Positions 46,890 through 56,713 of a stretch of DNA of 64,000 nt are shown here, piece by piece (the stretch's first letter is position 1; every line of letters starts with the position of its first letter). The position numbers were made by a program, and so were the translations under genes. Where the stretch lies: NCBI RefSeq assembly GCF_000005505.3, contig NC_016132.3:26650501-26714500 (forward strand). The letters run 5' to 3'. The stretch is from Brachypodium distachyon. Taxonomy: Eukaryota > Streptophyta > Magnoliopsida > Poales > Poaceae. The notes beneath the pieces are model-generated. The model searched no databases and was not told the origin of the DNA. It worked only from the letters and a program-made list of their open reading frames with translations.

Positions 46890-48441
46890 TCTTGAATTTC
46901 AATGAGGTGAGGCAAACATGTAGATATATAATTCAGACTACTGGTTAAGAAATAAGGGGATAAATAGAAGATAACCATATCCTCGTGAAAATGCATTGCG
47001 GAACTCTGAACCATCGAGTTTTCTAATCTAACATAACAAAGCCTAGTAAGCAAGTATCTTCATGGGAATGTATGCACGTGTATGCGCATGGAGAAGCATT
47101 TCAATATCTCTGTGTCAATTATTAAACCAGCTATCTATAGCACAACGTGGAAGACACAGTCAAACTCACTGCATGTTTCATGTCCTCATAGTTGTTATAA
47201 TCAACTATTCCAATAATTGCTGCAACATGTAACGATAATGTCAGCAGCAGTTGAGACTACTAAAAGATAACACGCTTTGAGTGACAGTTATGTATTCTAA
47301 ATGACTAGTCCCAAATTCATATGAATACTCACAAGGAACAAAAGAGGAACTGGAAGGATTCGCTACTAAACTCCAGCCTCACGATACACGTCAGAGAAAC
47401 AGACATCACCAGCTCGCCGCATGTGATCCTGAACATGAAGTAAATTTAAGATTCATGAAGCATGAACTTCATGAGCTTGCATTTACATGCAAACCTATGG
47501 TCTCGAGAAAAATATCAACACCTTGAGATCTTGCCATGATGCTGAAGAAGGTAATCCAGTAACCATAACTGCACGATCTAGAGATGTAAGAACAGGGAGA
47601 ACTCCCAATCAGATTTGTAAAGCGTAAAGTTAGAAACACAAACCGCGGTAATTAGAATGCCTAGCTCTTGAATTTCAATGAGGTGAGGCAAACATGTAGA
47701 TATATAATTCAGACTACTGGTTAAGAAATAAGGGGATAAATAGAAGATAACCATATCCTCGTGAAAATGCATTGCGGAACTCTGAACCATCGAGTTTTCT
47801 AATCTAACATAACAAAGCCTAGTAAGCAAGTATCTTCATGGGAATGTATGCACGTGTATGCGCATGGAGAAGCATTTCAATATCTCTGTGTCAATTATTA
47901 AACCAGCTATCTATAGCACAACGTGGAAGACACAGTCAAACTCACTGCATGTTTCATGTCCTCATAGTTGTTATAATCAACTATTCCAATAATTGCTGCA
48001 ACATGTAACGATAATGTCAGCAGCAGTTGAGACTACTAAAAGATAACACGCTTTGAGTGACAGTTATGTATTCTAAATGACTAGTCCCAAATTCATATGA
48101 ATACTCACAAGGAACAAAAGAGGAACTGGAAGGATTCGCTACTAAACTCCAGCCTCACGATACACGTCAGAGAAACAGACATCACCAGCTCGCCGCATGT
48201 GATCCTGAACATGAAGTAAATTTAAGATTCATGAAGCATGAACTTCATGAGCTTGCATTTACATGCAAACCTATGGTCTCGAGAAAAATATCAACACCTT
48301 GAGATCTTGCCATGATGCTGAAGAAGGTAATCCAGTAACCATAACTGCACGATCTAGAGATGTAAGAACAGGGAGAACTCCCAATCAGATTTGTAAAGCG
48401 TAAAGTTAGAAACACAAACCGCGGTAATTAGAATGCCTAGC
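46890..48441. repeat. 776-bp perfect-looking tandem duplication
   Basis: Copy 1 is 46890-47665 and copy 2 is 47666-48441. Both start CTTGAATTTCAATGAGGTGA (after a shared T) and end GCGGTAATTAGAATGCCTAG. The offset is 776 at both ends, and reading the two side by side I found no difference. Each copy carries the four RRM2-coding exons of the SR gene and their introns. Confidence 0.95.
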
Positions 48442-48994
48442 TGCCTCACGGCGTCCAGAACTACTATAGCTCCTTAATCGATCAAAGGAAGGACCTGTTC
48501 CACCATGAGCTAATTCCACCTGGATAATAAAAGTCATACCCATCATGGCCATAAATTGCATCTTCAGCATCACACCGGTATATTACCTCAACAAAAGCAT
48601 AAACTGGACGCCTTGGAGGGATTTCAAGTCGATATCCAATATACGGCCATACTGCAGGAGCAGCGTATTGGAAAATTAAATTTACATGTAGGAATGCTCA
48701 AGTAGACAGAAAAAAATAGTAACGTGGCGCCTAGTTGGCTTACCTTGTGCAAATCCTCTTGCATCACCCATATAGGATGGTAACCACATGTGCTATCTAG
48801 GTGATGTGGAGTGACTCCATCCTAAGTGAAAATACTGATAAAACTTCAGAATTTGGATGCTTTTGATGATTTTTTTTAAACGTTCGCCTAAATTTGTCAA
48901 ATTTACACAAATTCATGCTTTAAATGGTATTTGTTTTCTCTGATAGGGCCATTTACTGGAGGGGGGCAGTAATTAAAAAATACCGTCCGTTTAT

Positions 48995-49165
48995 TTTTTT
49001 CTCGAACACGCCGAGCGGCATGTCATTTTCATTAAGGAGAAAGCGCAAGATGCACAAAGCACAAACAAGGCAACAACAAAATCCAAGCAGGTCAAAGAAA
49101 GAAAAACAAGAAAGAAGAAGAAAGGAAAAGAAACCGAAAACAACTAACAACTATACAAGGGTATA
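48995..49165 (-). mobile_element. LINE 3'-terminal fragment in intron 1 of the SR pseudogene
   Basis: On the minus strand CTTAATGAAAATGACATGCC, then CTCGGCGTGTTCGAG and an A-rich end, form the typical 3' tail of a grass LINE. The upstream part has no enzymatic domain. Confidence 0.6.
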
Positions 49166-49907
49166 GTTTAAGCCGATATTGAAACCTTGATTACAGTTTA
49201 AGCTGATATCGGAGCAAAATCTCAACTACGTTGTGGCTGATCTAGAGTTTTTTGGTGGTCAACTCAGCGAGGTATGTTGGCTGGCTGGCTGCCCACCGGA
49301 ATTCGACCCCCAAAGGTCACATTTTGGTGCCCCAAAAATTAATATATGCATCTATATGCTGTCGGGTTACAATCGCACATCTATTGCAGTTTAAATTTAA
49401 AAAACACTAACGGATAAGAAACACCAACGACATGGTAACCCAGACCATTGAAAACCTAACCTTGTAGAATAAATCCTCATGTTCCCTCTCACGGATGTCG
49501 TTGGGAAGATTGCCCAAGTAGACGGTGCAACTGTTCCATCGACTCATTGTTTCTGGAAGAAAAAAATCAAATTAGCAAATCGCTCACATTAACTTAAGCA
49601 AATTTTAGGCTGAAATCAAATAGCCGAAGTAGCAAGGCAAATATAAATACCAATTGGAGAGGGAAATATACTAATTAAACAAGTTAGAATTACTTATTTG
49701 CATCTGGTCTCTAGTCACCTACTATGAGCGATTATGATGACTGCGAGCACGAAAAATCTACCTATGAAACAAGAAAACATGACCGAGAAAGCAAGGGGGT
49801 TTAAAACCACTACAAGCAAAACTCTACATAGATATCCCGCGTAGAGAGACTGAGGGTGTGTCTGCAACTTGCATAATTGGTAACATTTGGTCATGGCTAA
49901 AATGGTA

Positions 49908-49946
49908 CTCCCTCCGTCCCGAATACTTATTTCGGAACGGAGGGAG
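49908..49946. mobile_element. Minimal 39-bp Stowaway hairpin
   Basis: CTCCCTCCGTCCCGAA and its complement (one mismatch) surround a 7-base loop. TA dinucleotides flank it at 49906-49907 and 49947-49948. The whole internal part of a Stowaway element is missing and only the terminal repeats remain. Confidence 0.8.
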
Positions 49947-50339
49947 TAGTATTCTTTGGTTTGTTGCCTCTTTGTTAAGTCTAGTTTATTTTTCTTATCA
50001 ATATTGGTCAACTTTTATGCGAGCAAAATTATTATTTTTTCGAAAAGGAGGACGTTCCCAGGCGAGCAAAATCATGATCAAAATTTTGGCTAGCCAATTT
50101 TTTGGTTTGTCGCCTCTTGGCAAAATCTAGTTTACTTATTTATTTTGGAAAAACAAAACCACAACTCAAATTTTGGTTAGCCATTTGTTTTGGTCAGGCT
50201 AAGACTTACCCTGAACCTCACGCTCCGAGACGAGAAAAAATGCACGCAAAAGCTGTAGCGATCAAGAGGTCGGAACAGAAGCGTGCTGGGGTTAGTGCGG
50301 GAAAGATGGGGCTTCCGAGAAGCGGGAGGGATTCGACTC

Positions 50340-50658
50340 ACCTGTGACTGCGAGCGACTCCGCGCCCCGGAAGAGGAAGAAGAGACGAGGAGGACAGATG
50401 AGAGGCAGAGCGGGTCGAGAAGCTTCGACGGGGAGCGGCGGCCGAGACGACAGAAGGAGGAGGGGGTGGTTCGTCTGCTTTACGATTCGTGCCGCCCAAG
50501 CCAGCCGTAAGATACCTGGCTCGCCTTTACATTAGCGTAGATCCTAACGGAGAACCACGAGGGGGTTCGGCGGAAAAGTGCCTCCGCCCATTCTCTTCTT
50601 TCTTTCCTGGTCTTCTGTCGAACGGTGGCGGCGGCGGTCTCCTCGCCGTGCCGGCTCG
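50340..50658 (+). promoter_or_regulatory. Divergent promoter region and 5'UTR exon of the DnaJ gene
   Basis: The DnaJ gene's probable non-coding first exon ends at 50658 with a consensus donor (CTCG/GTAAGA). On the other side the SR gene starts on the minus strand at 49547. GC-rich sequence at 50340-50640 lies between and may have served both. No TATA box was recognised. Confidence 0.5.
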
Positions 50659-51994
50659 GTAAGAACTTCCCCTTCGATCTCTCCCAGATTACTCCGAATT
50701 ATTAAGCATGTTAACTTTTCCTCGATTTTGTGTGTCCCCGCGACCATAGTTAGATATTCACCAACTTGGGATTTTGCGTTCGTCTTGATCGCGGTGCCGT
50801 GCGGTCTAGGGTTTGCAGAAATTGCAGCGGTAGATAAGAAATTAATTCCTCTATGCGTGGTTACTGTCCAGTTACTATTTTCCTTGTCTCGTAGGTGGCT
50901 GATTTTGATCGATCAGGCATAGAAATTAATTATGGATTAGTTTATTTTACAAGTTTAGTTGCTCTATCCCTGCTAAGACAAGCTATAGTACAGTAGTTTC
51001 TAAGGAGTACCAAGAAAAATATGTTTGTGTGGGAGCTTGGGGTTGTGACCTTTACAGCTTCTCTGGGATTGGACCTTGTCGACCCAATTGTTCATTTTCT
51101 CAAGTTGTTGAATGCCTAGAAGTACTTTCTTACCTCTTAAATTGAGAATTTAGATTAATTTGTACCATGCCCGTAGCTTATTTGAGTACTTCCACCAATT
51201 TGTGTTAGGTCAGTGGTCGAGAAATGAGGCTGCGGTTCAGGACACTCCTCTCTTCGGGACGAGGTGTGATGAGGCGTATTCCTCTTAGAGATGTTAACTA
51301 GAGATGTGGATCGCGACCAGAACAATTTTGGGTCGATGACCGTGGTGCAATATTGTCGGTCCTGGTTCAGGGACCAAACAATATTTTACAAGATTACATG
51401 GAGGGTTTCCTCCCGCCAGAATTTTCACTTCGCATCTCCCAGAACAAAGAAAAATAATAGAAACAACAAGCCCACAGATCAGGCAGGCCGTCACTCATCT
51501 TGCCCCCCACAAAAATTCCCCAAACCAAGATCTCATCTTCCTCTGCAATTTGTTTCTCAAAACATGCTCTGCCAAAGTTCCACACAGCTTGTTCATCCAT
51601 AGATCTCCAGTCAAGATTTGCCTCTTAGTTCTAATCTCAGGTGCCCCTGGATCCAGCACAGAACCCATACGCACCGCTCTCCCCTTCCTATTCCTCTATT
51701 ATACCCTCGCTACCCAGGCGACAAAGCCATGAAGAAGATTCTCAAAGCAGCATCGAATACAACTTGACCGAGGCAGGGAAGCGGCATCGCGAGCTTGTGC
51801 GAAAGCACAGCCCATGCACATTGGCCACTTGGCATACAACGTACCTGTCAGTGATCAAAGTGGCCTCATACCCATGTACCCCAGTTCCGATCTCCCGCCC
51901 ACCTTGAATTCCAACAGTAGGGCACACAGGGCAGCTTGTTTGAGCCTGAAGACGGAGTATGGACCAGGGATTTGAATTTTGAATATGTTTTTTC

Positions 51995-53147
51995 TGGACC
52001 CCTCCGGATTTCGCAAAATTCAGTCAAAATTTGGACGAAATGACAAATCCAAAATTTGAAATTCAAACCAAATTTTGACGGGAAAGCAAATTTCGGGCGA
52101 AAGTAGACAAAACCGCGGCACAAAACAGGGTTAAAATATAGACAAGATCGCATTCATGCATGCATAGATTAAGTTAGGCATGGTAGCAACATACATAATT
52201 TGATCCAAAATACACACCACAGTCCAATATTATAGGTATACAGTGCAATACTTGACACATGATAGTCCAAAAGCTTAGTGGCAATGAACAACGAAATAAA
52301 TGCCCACTGGATGAAATTCAACCATGTGAACTAAGATGCAACGATCAAGCTGAAGAGTAATTTGTTGCCCTGGCTGAACTGCAAGTAATAAAATCCAGTG
52401 AGGCTGAACTGCGAGTAATAAAAATACAGTTAGATGAACATAGAGATAAACCAAAACTAAAAGAGAACTAAATGACTAGATAAAACTAATGGTTTGCAAC
52501 CAAAGCTCTTGCTGGGAATATATTTATACGGCAGCTAATAACATTTTGCTTGTGATAAAAGGGATCACTAGGAGCAGTCCCCACTGCCTTCTTAAAGAAT
52601 ACCAAGCGCAAAACTACAAGCTGCAAGGCTGCAACCGCGAACGAATTTAATTTGAAGAAATTTATCACATCATACCAGTGAATCATCTTTTCTTTGTCAC
52701 GTAGAGGCTTGAGATGTCCTTCATCTTCTTCCTGACTGGCCTTCACCTGTTTGGAAACTCCGTTCTGTTTATGCCTCGTTCTTGTGCAGCCTAACTAGAG
52801 GGAGATTGCAAATCAGGAGGTGGCTGTACAAGAACGAGAGGACATAAATAGAAACAAGTATTCAAATGCTTTTAGCCCTATTGCAATTCCCGTTACTGTC
52901 ATGTGTCACATATTGCACTGTATACCTATAATATTGGATTGTGATGTGTTTTTGGACCAAAATATGTATGTTGCTACCATGTGTTGAACTCAAATCTATG
53001 CCTGTATGAATGTGATCTTGTCTCTGTTTTCATCAATTTTAACCCTGTTTTGCTGCCGAAACTTCATGTAATTTTGCCTGAATTTTGCTTTTCTCAACCA
53101 AATTTGGTTTTAGTTTCAAATTTTGGATTTGTTCTTTCGGAGGTCCA
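51995..53147. mobile_element. Foldback element with about 270-bp inverted arms and an antisense gene-like fragment
   Basis: The left arm (about 51995-52270) and right arm (about 52885-53147) are reverse complements at roughly 75-85% by eye. They share GGTAGCAACATACATA and CCAATATTATAGGTATACAG. The left arm has an extra 30 or so bases near its outer end. The spacer carries a minus-strand frame (52749-52486) with SQEEDEGHLKPLRDKEKMIH and WYDVINFFKLNSFAVAALQL. It is preceded by an acceptor-like CAG, which suggests a captured exon. No target duplication was identified, so a Pack-MULE or foldback origin is only an inference. Confidence 0.55.
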
Positions 53148-53417
53148 CGTCGACCTGCCATCCATGCAACTGGTTCGAGTGTCCATATCTCTTGTTCAGT
53201 TTAGGTAGTTTGTGTATGTAGGAGCACGGCAATCTGTTCAGTTTGGTTATATCTGACTCTGGTCATAATCAGGTGTTGTGCGGGATCTCCTAGTTTTGTA
53301 TGCTCTCCCAGAAATTCTCTGTTCTTAGTTGGGCTATTTATTTACATCAACTAATTTCTAATGCTGACCTATTTCTTGATTTATAAACCATTTTTGTACA
53401 GTTAATTATATCAAGAA

Positions 53418-53669
53418 GGCGACGTTTCCAATGAAAATGCCCTTTCTGTGCAACCTTGCAAACTATTGTCGTAGGCCGTTGGATCGAGAACGCATGGTTC
53501 AGATGAAAGGTGGGAATCTAACCAACCACTTAAACATGCTTTTGCACATAAACTTAAGTGGTTGGTTAGATTCCCACCTTTCATCTGAACCATAAGTTCT
53601 CGATCCGATGGCCTACGAAGATAGTTTGCTAGTTTGCATTTAATGGGCGTTTTAACTGGATACGTCGCC
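53418..53669. mobile_element. Hairpin MITE, probable Mutator type, in the DnaJ leader intron
   Basis: The ends GGCGACGTTTCCAATGAAAA and GGCGACGTATCCAGTTAAAA (reverse complement) pair along most of the length. The inner 40 bases (53494-53533 with 53554-53593) are perfectly complementary around a 20-base loop. Flanks TATCAAGAA and TATTAATAA agree at 7 of 9 positions, compatible with a decayed 9-bp target duplication. Confidence 0.7.
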
Positions 53670-53795
53670 TATTAATAATATATCGTTTGTTATTTACACT
53701 CAAAACATCTTAAATTTGCGCTGATACCAAGTTGTTCTTTATCTTGTTTCATAGGGCATCAATTTGTACGCCCTACCTACCTGATCCAGCGGTAG

Positions 53796-53831
53796 ATGAT
53801 TGGTTCAAGTCATGGATGGGAACAAAGATGA
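53796..53831 (+). promoter_or_regulatory. Short uORF overlapping the DnaJ start codon
   Basis: An ATG at 53796 opens an 11-codon frame that ends in TGA at 53829-53831, past the main ATG at 53812 and in another phase. It lies in the mature leader if the proposed intron is correct, and would lower translation of the main frame unless it is skipped. Confidence 0.5.
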
Positions 53832-54912
53832 GGCCTTAAGGTCTGTCAAGCTTGCACAAACTGCACTTGCATCTGGAGATAGACAACGAGCAGACAAGTT
53901 CATTCGAATTGCCCAAAGATTGGATCCCAGCCTTCCGATTGTTGATTTGTTGTCCACAAACAAGAAGTTTGATCCCCTGAATGGTACTCCTTGCCAAGAG
54001 AAGTCCAGAAGAGGCCAAGTTCGTGGAAATCTAGAAACGCCAAAAGAATATGTTGGTGCTTCAAATGTTGATAAGGGTTACACAGAGGAGAATGATAGAG
54101 TGGTCCGGGATATCAGAAAGAACAAGGACTACTATGCAATTCTTGGAGTGGAGAAGAATTGCTCAGTGGAGGAGATTAGGAAGGCCTATCGGAGGTTGTC
54201 ACTGAAAATTCATCCTGACAAGAACAAGGCTCCTGGAGCAGAGGATGCATTCAAGATGGTGAGCAAGGCTTTCAAGTGCCTAAGCAATGATCAGTCTCGG
54301 AAGACCTATGATCAGACAGGCGCCCTTGAGGGCCATGATTTGAACAATCAATATTCCAATGTCATGAGGCAGAGAGCTGCTAGGCGAAGGAGGCAAGCAA
54401 GAAATAGCTTCTATAACTATGAAGAAGACTTAGATCCAGATGAGATATTCAGGTCCTTCTTCTATGATACTCGTGATAATTCGTTCCGTGCGCACAATGC
54501 CTACAGAGCAAGAGGAACAGATAGGCAGGAGCAGCCGAGAAGGGAGCATTCGGTACAGGGTGGATCAGTCATAAATTTAACAATACTGGTACACCTTGCG
54601 GTGATATTACTCTTTGTCTTGTTTGCATTCATTCCAGTACGGCAGCCTGAGTATGCCCTGCATAAGACATACAACTTTCCCATGTCAAAAGTCACTGAAA
54701 AGCATGGTGTGGAGTACTTTGTCAGCAAACAAGACTTTGATCTACAATTTCCACGAGGAAGTCCTTCTAGAGATAATCTCGAAGAGTACGTTTTCAGAGA
54801 CTATAAGACTCTGATAGGAAGACACTGTAGTGTGGAACTCCAACGGCGCAAATGGGCTAAGGACTACCCTACACCTCACTGTGACAAGCTACGGAACCTT
54901 GCTGTGGCATAA
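53812..54912 (+). CDS. DnaJ protein with DUF1977, ER-membrane co-chaperone (DNAJB12/14-like, dnaJ 49 type)
   Basis: A J-domain co-chaperone that would stimulate Hsp70 ATPase at the ER surface, as animal DNAJB12/B14 do in ER quality control. Single coding exon, 366 residues. ATG at 53812 begins MDGNKDEALRSVKLAQ, the conserved N-terminus of this family; a TTG-initiated extension of four codons is unlikely. The J domain is at about residues 105-170 (KDYYAILGV, HPD at 134-136, RRLSLKIHPDKNKAPGAEDA). A basic linker (RQRAARRRRQAR) and DPDEIFRSFF follow. One hydrophobic segment lies at about 253-276 (LVHLAVILLFVLFAFIPV). The C-terminal DUF1977 region carries KHGVEYFV and LEEYVFRDYKTLIGRHCSVE. All key motifs are intact and the length is normal. 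The leader probably contains a 3.1-kb intron and an overlapping uORF. Confidence 0.94.
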   Translation: MDGNKDEALRSVKLAQTALASGDRQRADKFIRIAQRLDPSLPIVDLLSTNKKFDPLNGTPCQEKSRRGQVRGNLETPKEYVGASNVDKGYTEENDRVVRDIRKNKDYYAILGVEKNCSVEEIRKAYRRLSLKIHPDKNKAPGAEDAFKMVSKAFKCLSNDQSRKTYDQTGALEGHDLNNQYSNVMRQRAARRRRQARNSFYNYEEDLDPDEIFRSFFYDTRDNSFRAHNAYRARGTDRQEQPRREHSVQGGSVINLTILVHLAVILLFVLFAFIPVRQPEYALHKTYNFPMSKVTEKHGVEYFVSKQDFDLQFPRGSPSRDNLEEYVFRDYKTLIGRHCSVELQRRKWAKDYPTPHCDKLRNLAVA

Positions 54913-56150
54913 TAGTGTTCATATGGTGATTAGTTAGTTCTCTCCTTTTCATTCGTGGCAGAGATCTGCTCTCTTTGAAGGTGACAAATATAGCTTCTGT
55001 AAATGTTCTTTTGGATCCAAACTATATGGTTGAGTCATGTGCATTCTGATATTTTTTTTCAGTTCAAGTTTGCATTTCCATTTTTCATCAAGGGCATCCA
55101 TTATCTCCAGCACTTGCAGAATGGTAAATTATGTGTCATTTTGTGACATGGTGTTTCAGTTCATAGAAAAAGAATAGTTCTAGAGAAAATCCAAAATGAG
55201 CCTTCAAGTTCATTCCTAGAAGGCTAGAAGCCACATGTTGGAGTGTCATTTATTTTGGGTGAACTGCTTGGTGCATGAAACTAGCACATTTTTTGAAATC
55301 TTAGCGGTTCATTTTGAGTTAACAGTTTCTGTATCTCCTTCATAACATGTTTGATTAACTCATTTTTGTTACTCGTACTATATATTGATCATTGTCACGC
55401 ATAGGTCTAATTTTTTGGGTATTGTATATCTTGCAAGAAACTAAACCTTGTCCTCCTATCTGTAAGTGGAAATATTTCTCACATAAGTCTATTATTTGTG
55501 TTTTCATGCAACTTTGTTGGTTAATGCAGATCTTACACAGCAAGATTTTCTGGAATGGGATGAGCATTATGGTTTCTCGTCTGTCTGGCGCCCTACCTTG
55601 TATAACGTTCAAATGAAACAATTTCGTGCATGATGATATGGACTAGTAAGTAAATCGTCTACTACATGAAGAGGTTTGATGGCCAGCGGCAAACCTATTG
55701 AAGTAGAACTGGCTGGTCTCCAGCCTCTTATTTTTCAGAAGCACAGCTACCTCCGGTTATGAGTGCAAAATTTTATACAGATTATTAACAAGTTGCTGAG
55801 TGCAAATTTCTGTACAGATTTAGACTTCCAAAAGTGGTTGGCGATTCCAGAATGGCATTGTACTGCTTGGAAATTGAAACTACTGTAGAGTTAAATTCTG
55901 GGCGTTGGTTGTATCTGTTGCTCTCAAAATCCTTGAAAGGAAAACAGAAATGTGAAACGCCTGTTGTCACATTGGTTCTGTTTGATGTTTGTGCTTTTGA
56001 TTTGCTGGAGCTCTACCAAAGTTCTTGTACTAGAAATTCTGGTCACGTTCTGATATTTGATCCGCTGTCTCTTAGTTCGAGTAAGTCGCTGACATATTCA
56101 ATTTTGGCACCATAATCGAACGTGGGAATGTCTCATGAATCGTCTAAATT
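54913..56150. other. 3' flank of the DnaJ gene, no further gene
   Basis: AT-rich sequence with the DnaJ 3' untranslated region in its first few hundred bases. No coding region or repeat family was recognised. Confidence 0.5.
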
Positions 56151-56153
56151 TTA

Positions 56154-56254
56154 CTTCTCCATCAGGCCGGAATTACATGTAGCTAGACACTTTTTAAACA
56201 TAATAACATCCATAGTTACACAAATTTGAGACAAGTAATATGAATTGGAGGGAG
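56154..56254. mobile_element. Stowaway MITE (101 bp, diverged left end)
   Basis: The right end GGAGGGAG is followed by TA. In reverse complement the interior reads GTGTCTAGCTACATGTAATT, as in the copy at 30730-30842. The left terminus (TTCTCCATCAGGCC) is degenerate. Confidence 0.7.
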
Positions 56255-56266
56255 TAGTATTTTTAG

Positions 56267-56662
56267 GAGTAAAATTCACTCACGGTCACTGAACTTGGTA
56301 TCGATTATTAATTTAGTCATCGTATTTTAGAAATCGAAAGTTACGGTCCGTGAACTTGACGAAATATCCCACATATGGTTACCGGTACCATATTTTGTAC
56401 ATATTGGTCCATACCCTCAGCTTGGATTTTTGCATTTTGGCCCTTGAAAAATAATTCACGAGGAACGGAGCACATTTTTTGCATTTTTTTCATGTGGCGA
56501 AATGCAAAAATCCGAGTTGAGCTGACACAGGCTACGGACAAAATAAGGTACCGGTGACCGTACGTGAGATATTTCGTCAAGTTCACAGACCGTAACTTTC
56601 GATTTTCAAAATAAAGTGACTAAGTCGAAACCAAATTGAATGACTGTGAGTGCATTTTACTC
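56267..56662. mobile_element. Mutator-type MITE, 396 bp, with perfect 9-bp target duplication
   Basis: The terminal repeats start GAGTAAAATTCACTCACGGT on the left and GAGTAAAATGCACTCACAGT in reverse complement on the right. The arms extend through CGAAAGTTACGGTC and GACGAAATATC. TATTTTTAG occurs perfectly on both sides (56258-56266 and 56663-56671). Long inverted arms and a 9-bp duplication fit a non-autonomous Mutator-like element. No transposase is encoded. Confidence 0.88.
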
Positions 56663-56713
56663 TATTTTTAGTTAAGCACACTCTACCGAACGTTCCCATC
56701 CCCCCAGCCTTAG

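Larger units (their letters stand above)
46565..49547 (-). pseudogene. SR splicing factor (ASF/SF2, SR30/SR34 type), rearranged pseudogene
   Basis: SR proteins bind pre-mRNA and guide splice-site choice in the nucleus. Exon 1 (49547-49461) encodes MSRWNSCTVYLGNLPNDIRE and the rest of the first RNP strand of RRM1, ending FYK. Exon 2 begins YGRILDIDLK at 48651 but lacks one base in the codons for the following IPP motif. A second frame change follows DGYDF. VELAHGGTGPSFDR and RSYSSSGRRE are seen at 48520-48415. The RRM2 exons are present twice: VTGLPSSASWQDLK with the SWQDLK signature, DHMRRAGDVCFSDVYREAG followed by a stop, GIVDYNNYEDMKHA, and IRKLDGSEFRNAFSRGYG. A decayed RS domain with stops (SRSHSCSYSRSRS, SRSRSASRSCSP) lies at 46850-46575. 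Exon order and splice sites match plant SR30/SR34 genes. The frame breaks make a normal protein impossible. Confidence 0.85.
50659..53754 (+). other. Proposed 3.1-kb 5'UTR intron of the DnaJ gene
   Basis: The donor GTAAGA is at 50659 and the acceptor TTTGTTTCATAG ends at 53754, 57 bases before the ATG. Long leader introns are common in plant housekeeping genes. The intron contains the inverted-repeat element at 51995-53147 and the hairpin MITE at 53418-53669. Confidence 0.55.

Noticed and set aside
3902..56254. Dispersed CTCCCTCCGT repeats considered as a CRISPR-like or regulatory array
   Set aside because: They occur as inverted pairs with TA target duplications, scattered over 50 kb. They are Stowaway MITE termini.
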